A stretch of DNA of 64,000 bases from Streptomyces sp. NBRC 109706 (GTDB lineage: Bacteria; Actinomycetota; Actinomycetes; Streptomycetales; Streptomycetaceae): the NCBI RefSeq assembly GCF_000974485.1, contig NZ_BBOM01000005.1, positions 852,289 through 916,288 of the forward strand, in the 5' to 3' direction. Of this stretch, positions 8,454 to 16,364 are shown in pieces. Numbering within the stretch: position 1 is the first letter of the stretch; every line of letters begins with the position of its first letter. Position numbers and translations under genes: made by a program. The notes under the pieces were generated by a model, which was not told the DNA's origin, did no database searches, and was given only the letters and a program-made list of their open reading frames with translations.

Positions 8454-9287
8454 GTGACAGACGAGACGGGTGCCGGTGGCGAGCCGGAGGTGTCGGACAG
8501 CCTGAGGGCGTTCGGCGAGGTCGTCAAGGCGTTCCGTAAACGGGCCGGCCTGACCCAGGAGACGTTCGCCCCCGAGGTCGGCTACTCGGTCCCCACCGTC
8601 GCCTCGATCGAACAGGGCCGACGCTTCCCACCCCGGGACTTCATCGAGCGGGCGGAGCGGATCCTGGACGCGTTCGGGGCCCTGCGCGGCGCGGCCCGCC
8701 ACCTGTCCCGGCAGCCGGGGTTGGCGAGTTGGTTCCGCCAGTGGGCCCGCCTTGAGGCGGAGGCGGTGAGCCTGTACACCTACGAGTGCCGGCTGATCCC
8801 CGGCCTGTTGCAGACGGAGGCATACGCACGGACGCTGTTCGTGAACCAGCTGCCGCCCTTGGGCGACGGCCAGATCGAAGCCCAGTGGACGGCGCGAGCC
8901 GACCGCCAACGGCTGCTGCGAGAACGGGTGAACACGGCGTTCAGCTTCATCCTGGAGGAACACCTGTTCCTACGGCGGACGGGAGGCACGGACGTCATGC
9001 GGGAACTCCTCGACCACGTGCTGGAGATCGCGCAACTGCGGAACGTCGAGGTACAGGTGATGCCGCTGGTGCGGGAGTCCCATGCGGGGCTGGACGGCCC
9101 GATGCGGCTCCTGGAAACTCAGGAGAACAAGTGGTTCGGCTACTGTGAAGGGCAGGAGAGCGGACAGTTCATCGCTGACTCAAAGGTGGTCAGCATGCTC
9201 CAGATGCGGTATGCCAGGATGCGCTCACAGGCTCTTACACTCGAAGACTCCCTGAGCCTGTTGCAGCGGATGCGAGGAACCCTGTGA
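8454..9287 (+). CDS. XRE-family regulator, HTH plus DUF5753
   Basis: 277 residues from GTG 8454 with GGGAGGGG just upstream. The helix-turn-helix occupies about residues 18-72 (FRKRAGLTQETFAPEVGYS, then VASIEQGRRFPPRDF). A DUF5753 sensor-type domain follows (from about 90: ASWFRQWARLEAEA, then YECRLIPGLLQTEAYA). The gene overlaps the DUF397 gene by 4 bases. These pairs are known in Streptomyces as developmental or antibiotic-production regulators with a small DUF397 partner; the target here is unknown. Confidence 0.9.
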   Translation: MTDETGAGGEPEVSDSLRAFGEVVKAFRKRAGLTQETFAPEVGYSVPTVASIEQGRRFPPRDFIERAERILDAFGALRGAARHLSRQPGLASWFRQWARLEAEAVSLYTYECRLIPGLLQTEAYARTLFVNQLPPLGDGQIEAQWTARADRQRLLRERVNTAFSFILEEHLFLRRTGGTDVMRELLDHVLEIAQLRNVEVQVMPLVRESHAGLDGPMRLLETQENKWFGYCEGQESGQFIADSKVVSMLQMRYARMRSQALTLEDSLSLLQRMRGTL

Positions 9288-9526
9288 GCACGACCGATCT
9301 GGCCTGGTTCAAGAGCAGCTACAGCGGCGGCTCGGGCGACGACTGCGTCGAAGTGGCACTGGACTGGCACAAGTCCACCTACAGCAGCGGCAGTTCCGGT
9401 GACTGCGTCGAGGTCGCCTCCTGCCCCGGCACCATCCACATCCGCGACTCCAAGAACAAGCAGGGCCCCCAACTCGCCCTCCCCGCAGGCGCCTGGAAGA
9501 GCTTTCTCACCCACGCCACCCGGTGA
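9284..9526 (+). CDS. DUF397 protein with duplicated motif
   Basis: 80 residues from a GTG overlapping the stop of the XRE gene (GTGA). The usual DUF397 opening, WFKSSYSGGSGDDCVEVA (residues 8-25), is followed directly by a second copy, WHKSTYSSGSSGDCVEVA (28-45), and then by the usual RDSKN (55-59) and AW-F ending. Most DUF397 proteins have a single copy, so an internal duplication is likely. It is the probable partner of the upstream regulator. Confidence 0.88.
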   Translation: MSTTDLAWFKSSYSGGSGDDCVEVALDWHKSTYSSGSSGDCVEVASCPGTIHIRDSKNKQGPQLALPAGAWKSFLTHATR

Positions 9527-9615
9527 CGTTTTCTCAGCGAAATGATCTTCGCCAACCGGGTTGATCTGGGCCTGTCCGCCTGAGCGGGACACCGGGTGCC
9601 CTGACTGTGGACGGG

Positions 9616-9677
9616 CGTGAAGCCTCTGGTAAGAGAGTTCTCACCACAAGATCGTTTGTTGAACCAGAGGCTTCACG
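9616..9677. repeat. Inverted repeat at transposase relic
   Basis: A perfect 15-bp stem (9616-9630 with 9663-9677; core GTGAAGCCTCTGGT) around a 32-base loop, immediately before the start of the transposase fragment. It could be the terminal region of the insertion sequence or a hairpin controlling transposase translation. Confidence 0.6.
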
Positions 9678-9950
9678 TTGGTCGCCGATGTTGCCACGCT
9701 CGATGCCCCACGCCCGATGGTGGACTATGTCGCCCGTCCCCTGGCCGCGCACCTCCGCCGCATCGTCACCCCGCGCGGTTCGCGGAAGCTGGGCTCGTTC
9801 CGGCAGGCCGTGTTTGTGCTGCGCTGGTTCCGCGAGCCGGATGCGTGCACTGCCTGGCCCGGGACGCCGGAATATCGCAGGCCACCGGCTACCGCTACCC
9901 CCACGAGGACATCGACGTCCTGGCCACACAGGCCCTCGATCCTACCGAGG
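9678..9950 (+). pseudogene. IS5-type transposase relic (N-terminal part, frameshifted)
   Basis: From a TTG at 9678 one frame reads VADVATLDAPRPMVDYVA and then FRQAVFVLRWFRE. One base appears lost near 9845, after which another frame continues with VHCLARDAGISQATGYRY and DIDVLATQ. This is the N-terminal helix-turn-helix part of a DDE transposase of the IS5/IS1182 type, as I remember the family. The catalytic half is missing and the similarity ends near 9950, next to the following minus-strand gene. It is dead and cannot move itself. Confidence 0.65.
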
Positions 9951-9966
9951 AAATGTCAATCGGGGT

Positions 9967-10491
9967 CTACTCCGGCGGGAGTCTAGAGAGGACTTGGCTG
10001 CCTATTGCAGAACTCGCACCGTATGAATCGTTTGCCTGAAAATCCAGTGCGGCCGCAGTGACGGAGTAGCTGCCGCTCACTGCCGAGTAGCCGTATCCAT
10101 CTACACCATTCGACTGTTCCCATTGTCGTTGTTCGTCAACGTGCCGTGTGGCTGCGCCGTTATCGGCATAGACGGAGACTGACACCAGCACGATTAATCC
10201 TGGGTCCCCGGCGGTGTATTGTGCTTCGATATTTGCGATGCAACCCCAGCCTTCCTCACACTCGTCCCAGGCGTCCGGGCGGGAAGTGGCTGTCAACGTC
10301 CAACCTTGGTGGGTAAACGACACTGGAAATAGTTCGGTGCCACTAGGTTGAGGTGCGGACTCAAATCCGCGAAACTTCGAAGTGAGCGTTTTCCAGTCAG
10401 GAATCCCGAAGAAGGTTAGGATACCCAACACCGAAGCTATGATTCCGATCGCTGCCGCAGCACGCTTCCCAACGTTCGAATCGTTCCCCAT
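9967..10491 (-). CDS. Uncharacterised membrane-anchored protein
   Basis: 174 residues from ATG 10491. A single membrane segment lies at about residues 9-29 (RAAAAIGIIASVLGILTFFG), followed by an extracytoplasmic-looking domain with a Cys pair (DECEEGWGC) and many Ser/Thr/Tyr residues. No family recognised. GC content and codon use are lower than in the neighbours, suggesting recent transfer. Its 3' end abuts the transposase relic, so the C-terminus may be truncated. Confidence 0.6.
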   Translation of the reverse strand: MGNDSNVGKRAAAAIGIIASVLGILTFFGIPDWKTLTSKFRGFESAPQPSGTELFPVSFTHQGWTLTATSRPDAWDECEEGWGCIANIEAQYTAGDPGLIVLVSVSVYADNGAATRHVDEQRQWEQSNGVDGYGYSAVSGSYSVTAAALDFQANDSYGASSAIGSQVLSRLPPE

Positions 10492-10811
10492 GCGCGACTC
10501 CTGCGACTAGGGCTGTCTGGCTAAATCCGCACACGCCCCATCGACGTGCCGGTGTCGCATTCTATCTCTAGCCTCGATCTTTTGTGACGGCCCGTCGGAT
10601 TTCCTGGCGGGCCATTTCGGTCGTCCGGGTTGATCACGGGCAGACCTGCGGCCCGGCTGGTGCGTCGGGTTCCACGATGCCGGTCGAGGTGGTGCTGCCC
10701 GTAGGGGCAGGAACCTGCTGGTCAGCCGAGGTTCGGCAGGGTCGCTTGCCGTTGCACGGCTCTGGTGATCACGCGGTCCATGGCCAGCAGTGAACGCGTA
10801 CCCGCCCCGGC
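10492..10811. other. Gene-free stretch
   Basis: 320 bp between the small membrane protein and the methylase stop codon. One open frame crosses it on the minus strand but has no family-like content or ribosome site. I see no gene, repeat or RNA here; degenerate mobile DNA is possible given the adjacent relic. Confidence 0.5.
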
Positions 10812-13800
10812 CTAGGCCGGCGGAGCCCACTCCCCCTTGTCGATCGCCTGCTGAAGCCGCTCCGAGAAGTACGCGTGCGCGGCCCGCATCTCCTCTTCCC
10901 GGTTCGCCTTGTAAAACGGCGCGACATACCCCTCCGGCGGCTCAGCCCGCTCCTTCTTCTGCCACGCGACAAACTGCTCGTAGTGCTCCTTGGTCTGGCC
11001 GTGGCCGAACGTATGGCGCTTCCCCGCGATCTTGCGTTCGTTCGCGTCGAACCAGGTGACGGCGTCGAAGTCCTGCATGATTGGAAAGCGGGACTTGTAC
11101 ATGGCAGCCAGAGCGTCGGCACTCACTCCAAGCCAAACAGCGACAAGAGCATCGATCTCGACAAGTGCGGCCCGGCGAGCTCGTTCGGTTCGTAGGGGTG
11201 TATCCCGCTGCCATTCAGCCCCGACCTTATCCAGAGCTTGGAGGCCGGGCCAATTAAAGGCCCAAGGCTCACCGCCCAACCATTTCGGATCGTGCAACAT
11301 ATGCCAAAGGTCAGCGTAAGCGTTGGTAAGGCAGTTTAGGCGCAGTGCACGGAGCAGCAGGGCCGACTCAAGAGGATGCCCTCGCTGAGGGACGGGCATC
11401 CTACGGGCCGGGGCCTTCTTGAGATGTCCGACACCCGTGGTGCGCAGCAGATAGTCCACCGGAAGCGCTGTCCAGAAACCTGCGATCAGGGCTGTGGAAC
11501 GATCATCCCCTACCCCGGCGCTGTGCACCAGATCCACGTGCGCTGCACCCGGTGAGATGAGAGCCACATACAAACTACGTTCGGTATCCGGTGCAATCAT
11601 CTCCCGCCAAGCCACCCGATAAAAGTCCGTGTACGGCCGCCGCAGCAGGCCCACCAGGTGTGCTTCGATCTCCTCCTCCGTCACCTCTTCCGGTCCGATC
11701 ACCCGGGCCTCGGCGACGGCCAGACGCGCCTTTGCCACCTCGCGTTTCGATGCCCTCAGCTGGTCCAGCGTCCGGCCGTCGTACCACTTGTCCTGCGCCG
11801 CGCTGTAGACGGACTTCGCCGCTACATACACATATTCGGACTCGGGCACGGCGTCGTCGGCAAGCGTCACCGGATCGAGGCCCAAGACTTCGCCGGCCCC
11901 CTGGCTCGGCTGCTTGAACATCGGGTTGGCCAGGCCGATTTGCGGGCCCTTGAGGATCACCTCGGACCAGTCGGCTGGCTTGCGTACGTCGCCCGACCTG
12001 CCGCGAACGTTGTAGTCGATGAGGCCAGCCGCCTTGGCGCCACTCTCGTGATAGCCGCTGCTGATCTGCGGCTCATAGTCGGCCAGCCGCAGATCGTAGT
12101 CGGCCAGCGCCTCGATCGCCTGCGCCTCGGCCGTGCTCACCGGCGACAGCAATCGGCCCTGTCGCACCGGCTGATCTTCGTCGCCCGTCAGGCGTTGCCA
12201 CCGCTCCAGCGTGTCCTCGTCCACCCAGACGATCCGCTTCTGGTGCGGCCGTTCGTCCCAGCTGTCTCCGTAGCGGACGCCGGGGTCCGGAGCCGTGCCA
12301 TCGTCCTGGGCGGACAGGCGCAGCGCTTCCACGGAGAAAAGCCACGACAGGTGGTCGAAGCCAATTTCCCTCGCCGGCCCGTAGATATGCACGCCGAAGT
12401 GGCTCGACCGACCGACCGGCGGTGGAAAGAAGCGGTTGCCGGCGTTCACGAAGTCGCCATGAATTCGGAGCCTCGTGTAGGCCGCCTCGCGTAGCCGTGC
12501 CTCCTTGTCGCCGCTGAAGTGAGAGTCCGGATGGATCAGTCCCACCGTCCCGGCCCGCGCGGTGTGTTCCCAAGTGCGGCACATGAAGGCCCGGTACAGA
12601 TCCGGCTGGGTTCCCCTGAGGAGCGGATACATCTGGCCCAGACCGAGCATCGCGCCCAGTCCGCTGTGTGCGGCGAGTTCCGTCAGCAGGTAGTGACGAA
12701 CGTTCCCAGCCTCCGTCAACTGGTCCCGTCTACTTGCCTTCTCGGCCTGTGTCGGCTTTTCCGTGAGCATGAACCACGGCTCGTACTCGGCCAGCAGTTG
12801 GTTCTCCTCCCACCTCGGCCGCACCCAGGGCGGATTCCCCACCTGGAGGTCGAAGCCGCCACCCGCCCCGCGAAAGACGTGCGCGAAGTGGAGTTCCCAG
12901 TGGAAGAAGCCGTGGCCGTCCTCGGTTCTTATGTCGCGTTCGTTCGTGCCGGCGATGTCCACGACCGTGTGGAGCCAGGGGAACCGTGTTCCGAGGCTGA
13001 ACGCCCGGTCCATACCGAGGGTGCTTTCGAGGGTGCGCTCGTACGCCTCAAGGACCGGCAGGGCCTCGTCCACCGGGAGGTCGTCCAGGCCGGCCAGGAA
13101 GGAGCCGTCGGGGATATCCTCCGTGCCGAGGGTCGCCTCAAGGAAGTCCAGCCAGTCGGCGAAGTTGGTCAGCGGGATGATCGGGCGCCATTTGTCCTCG
13201 GCGATCCGGGCCTGTCGGCCGCCGCCGCCCCCGGCCAGCTTGACCCTGGTGCGCAGGCCGGCGGAGCCGTCCGCGTCGACGCCCAACTCGCCCTGTTCGC
13301 CGTTCGGATCGTCGAAGAGGCCGGCCGCCTGCCAGGCGAAATCCCCGGGCGCGGCCGGGGCGGCCGGGGCGGCGGCGGGTTCCGGGTTCGACAGCAGGGC
13401 CGGGAGGTCCGCTTCGCGGAGAACGCCGCGCCCCTCCTCGTACATCCGGCCCGTGCCGTCCAGCTCGTTCGTCTTGTCCAGCGGCCAGAACCACAGCGCG
13501 CACCACGCGTCCATGACGGTTTTCAGCCGCCAGTACGGGGTGCCGGCCACCGTCAGGTCGTCCAGAACGCGTTGCTTGTCCGTCGCCTCCGTGGAGGGTT
13601 CCAGCCAGTCCGCGCCCCAGACGTCGACGCGGCGGGAGATCTTCCGTTCGGACAGCTCCAGGCGCTTGGCGACCAGGCTCCACAGGAACTCGACCCGGCG
13701 CGCGACGCGTTGGACGCGCCACAGCTCCGTCTTCGCCGCCGTCTTCACCCACCGCTCGTAACGCTGCTGCCGCTTCGCCGCCGGCTCGTCGTTGTCCCGC

Positions 13801-16364
13801 TCCTCGAACGGTTTGGGGCCCTTCGGTGCCCGCTGGACGCCCCGGCGCCACTTGCCCAGCGCCTTCGCCTGCTCCTCCGCGAGCTTCTTCGCCTCGCTCT
13901 CGCCCGCGACCGCGCCCCAGCCGACGGCCGGGAGGAGGAAGTGGTGCACCGCGCCGTCCGGCAAGTCGCCGTCGCGGAAGGGGAGTTCGGTCGGCGGCGA
14001 CGGGGACTTCCGGGTCAGCCATCCGCCGTGCGGCAGCGCGTCCGCCCCGTAGACCTTGCGGCCGGCGCCGACGAGGGAGTTGCCGCGTCGCAGGTGCAGG
14101 CCGAACCACGGGGCGCGCATGCCCGGGTGCATGGAGTTGAGCCAGAGGGAGACCTCCGCCAACTCCACGGCGGTGGCGTTGAGGTCGACGCCGTACGCGT
14201 TGTGCAGCGCGACATACGCCTTGACCTTCTGAAGCTCGATCTGGCGCCGCTCGGGGTCGACGCGGCGGCCCAACTCCGTCTCCCTGCGGCGCAGATACTC
14301 GGCCGCGACCTGGTCGATGGCCTCGTTGAGGAACGCGCCCGAGCCGAGAGCCGGTTCGCAGATCTTCCACTCCAGCAGTTCACGCGCCGCCGTGGTCGTT
14401 CCGTCCTGGTCGAGGCGGTGCCTGAGGGCCAGCTCGACGGTGACCTCGGTGAGGGACTTCGGGGTGTAGTACGAGGCGGAGGTCTGCCGGTCGCGGCCCG
14501 CCAGGCGGTACACGAACGAGCCCTTGGGGTGGACCACGCGCGTCGACCGGCCGGTCTCCTCGTCGGCGCGCTCGACGAACACCTCGTCGGGGTAGTCCCG
14601 TACGCGGGAGGCGGGGATCATCCAGCTGCCGCCGGCGGGGTCGCCGGCCTTGGCGACCTCGTACAGGTCCTCCTCGGCGATGAAGCCGGTGTAGGACATC
14701 AAGCCCTCGTAGACCGCGCCGAGTTGGTTGATGCCCAGCTGGGCGTACGAGATGAAGCCGCCGCGTTCGCGGCCCTTGCCCCTGGTGAGCATCAGGCGAC
14801 GCAGCACCCGGTGCAGCGTCTCGTTGCGCAGCCGGGTGTCCAGGAACTCCGGGTGCTCCGCCGCCCCTTCGTCCTCACCGTCGTACGCCGGGTGCTCGAT
14901 CCGGTCGGCGGAGATGAGACGGACGGCGTCCGTCTTGAACAGCTCCGAGCGCAGTGGCTCGAAGCGCAGGCCGATATCGGCGCTGCGGGCCGCCGCGCGG
15001 CGGGCGCGGTCGGCGTCGCGGACCCGTTCGGTGTATTCGGCCTGGGTCAGGGCGCCGGCGGCGAGCAGTTCGGCGGCCTCGCGTTCGGCTTCGCCGGCCG
15101 CCCGGTCCGCGGCCTCGGCGATCCGGTCCTCCGGCACGCTGCCGAACTCCCGGTGGCCCTGCTCGACCTTGCGGAAGAGCAGGTCGAGGGATTCGTACAG
15201 GTGGAAGCCCTGCCGGGACCGTTCGCCGGTCAGGTCCCTGACGACGAGGTCGCCGAGGCGCTGGAGGCCATAGCCGCGTGTGTACTCGGGCGAGTCGGCC
15301 GGCAGGATGCCGAGCGCCGGCTGGGCCTCGGCATACAGCAGGAACAGCACGCGGTAGAGGTAGCGGAGCGCCTGGCGGCTGAGTTCCTTGGCGAGGCGGG
15401 TCGGATCGTCGAGCTGCCGTGGGGCGACGCCCTGTTCGCGCAGCCGGGCCAGGACCTCGTTGGCGATCCACTCGACGGAGAGCCGCAGCCCCTCGCGCAG
15501 CTCGGTGGAGACGCCCACGGCGTGCTGCCCCGACTTCTCGACGAAGCCGGCGAGCGGGGCGGTGCCGCCCTCCTCCGGGGCCCGCAGCGAGTCGGCGCCG
15601 AACAGCGCGGCCACCGTGTCGAGTTCGCCGCCGCTGCGGTCGTCGCGACGGTTCAGCGCCGCGTCCAGGTCGGCGGCGAGGTAGCGGCCGTCGTGCCAGG
15701 CGAGGCGGTCGGCGAGGACGATGACGCCGCCGGCGAGGAGCAGCACATAGCGGGGTGGTTCCTCGCACTCGAAGAGGAAGTCGGCGAGCGCCTTCGCGTC
15801 GGTGAGCCGGCCGGCCCCCTCCAGGGCCACGGGGTGCAGGAGGCGACCAGCGCCATCGGGGTCGAGGGCGGCGTCCGGCTGGGCGGTCCAGCCGCAGCCG
15901 ACGGCGATCAGGCCGCTTTCGGCGTGCAGGGCCTGGACGGTGTACTCGTGGCCGGCGCGGTGGACGGTGACGGGCTGCTCGTGGGCGGAGCCATAGCCGA
16001 GGGCCCGCAGGGTGGCGAGGTGCAGGGCGGTGAGCCGTCGGCCCCAGTCGGCGGGGACGGGCGCGTCGGGTTCGGCGAGTGCGGCAGCGTCCTGCGCGAA
16101 GTCGGCGCGGCCGGCGAAGTAGGGGCCGTGCAGCGCGCGCAGACCCTCGCGTGGGGTGCGGGCGCGCGGCGGGACGGAGGCCGGGGCGGCGCCGGCGCGC
16201 TTGGCTTCGGCGACGGCGTTGGGATGGGCGCGCCGTGCCTCGTCCTCGGCCTCGGCCCAGCGGGCGAGCAAGCCGTCCTTGGCCCTGAGGTCCTTCGGCA
16301 GCACCTCGGCGAGGTAGTGCGCCGAGAGGTAGTCGCCGTGGTTGACCAGCGAGTCATACGTCAT
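10812..16364 (-). CDS. Large PglX/Eco57I-type DNA adenine methyltransferase
   Basis: 1850 residues from ATG 16364, overlapping the SNF2 helicase gene by 11 bases. The N-terminal 400 residues form an accessory region. YRVLFLLYAEAQPALGILP (about 330-350) is typical of PglX, type IIG and DrmMI-like enzymes, as is the SASYYTPKSLTEVTVELAL lead-in to the methylase fold. Motif I is CEPALGSGAFLNEA (about 667-680). The catalytic motif IV NPPW is near 1175-1178, so about 500 residues, including a basic helical insert, separate them. The C-terminal 650 residues probably hold the DNA-recognition domain. Expected product is N6-methyladenine. No PD-(D/E)xK nuclease motif was identified by eye. It is the probable host-marking subunit of the locus. 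Confidence 0.88.
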   Translation of the reverse strand: MTYDSLVNHGDYLSAHYLAEVLPKDLRAKDGLLARWAEAEDEARRAHPNAVAEAKRAGAAPASVPPRARTPREGLRALHGPYFAGRADFAQDAAALAEPDAPVPADWGRRLTALHLATLRALGYGSAHEQPVTVHRAGHEYTVQALHAESGLIAVGCGWTAQPDAALDPDGAGRLLHPVALEGAGRLTDAKALADFLFECEEPPRYVLLLAGGVIVLADRLAWHDGRYLAADLDAALNRRDDRSGGELDTVAALFGADSLRAPEEGGTAPLAGFVEKSGQHAVGVSTELREGLRLSVEWIANEVLARLREQGVAPRQLDDPTRLAKELSRQALRYLYRVLFLLYAEAQPALGILPADSPEYTRGYGLQRLGDLVVRDLTGERSRQGFHLYESLDLLFRKVEQGHREFGSVPEDRIAEAADRAAGEAEREAAELLAAGALTQAEYTERVRDADRARRAAARSADIGLRFEPLRSELFKTDAVRLISADRIEHPAYDGEDEGAAEHPEFLDTRLRNETLHRVLRRLMLTRGKGRERGGFISYAQLGINQLGAVYEGLMSYTGFIAEEDLYEVAKAGDPAGGSWMIPASRVRDYPDEVFVERADEETGRSTRVVHPKGSFVYRLAGRDRQTSASYYTPKSLTEVTVELALRHRLDQDGTTTAARELLEWKICEPALGSGAFLNEAIDQVAAEYLRRRETELGRRVDPERRQIELQKVKAYVALHNAYGVDLNATAVELAEVSLWLNSMHPGMRAPWFGLHLRRGNSLVGAGRKVYGADALPHGGWLTRKSPSPPTELPFRDGDLPDGAVHHFLLPAVGWGAVAGESEAKKLAEEQAKALGKWRRGVQRAPKGPKPFEERDNDEPAAKRQQRYERWVKTAAKTELWRVQRVARRVEFLWSLVAKRLELSERKISRRVDVWGADWLEPSTEATDKQRVLDDLTVAGTPYWRLKTVMDAWCALWFWPLDKTNELDGTGRMYEEGRGVLREADLPALLSNPEPAAAPAAPAAPGDFAWQAAGLFDDPNGEQGELGVDADGSAGLRTRVKLAGGGGGRQARIAEDKWRPIIPLTNFADWLDFLEATLGTEDIPDGSFLAGLDDLPVDEALPVLEAYERTLESTLGMDRAFSLGTRFPWLHTVVDIAGTNERDIRTEDGHGFFHWELHFAHVFRGAGGGFDLQVGNPPWVRPRWEENQLLAEYEPWFMLTEKPTQAEKASRRDQLTEAGNVRHYLLTELAAHSGLGAMLGLGQMYPLLRGTQPDLYRAFMCRTWEHTARAGTVGLIHPDSHFSGDKEARLREAAYTRLRIHGDFVNAGNRFFPPPVGRSSHFGVHIYGPAREIGFDHLSWLFSVEALRLSAQDDGTAPDPGVRYGDSWDERPHQKRIVWVDEDTLERWQRLTGDEDQPVRQGRLLSPVSTAEAQAIEALADYDLRLADYEPQISSGYHESGAKAAGLIDYNVRGRSGDVRKPADWSEVILKGPQIGLANPMFKQPSQGAGEVLGLDPVTLADDAVPESEYVYVAAKSVYSAAQDKWYDGRTLDQLRASKREVAKARLAVAEARVIGPEEVTEEEIEAHLVGLLRRPYTDFYRVAWREMIAPDTERSLYVALISPGAAHVDLVHSAGVGDDRSTALIAGFWTALPVDYLLRTTGVGHLKKAPARRMPVPQRGHPLESALLLRALRLNCLTNAYADLWHMLHDPKWLGGEPWAFNWPGLQALDKVGAEWQRDTPLRTERARRAALVEIDALVAVWLGVSADALAAMYKSRFPIMQDFDAVTWFDANERKIAGKRHTFGHGQTKEHYEQFVAWQKKERAEPPEGYVAPFYKANREEEMRAAHAYFSERLQQAIDKGEWAPPA

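Noticed and set aside
10507..10830. Minus-strand frame of 107 codons after the methylase
   Set aside because: No ribosome site, no family-like content, and it overlaps the methylase C-terminus.
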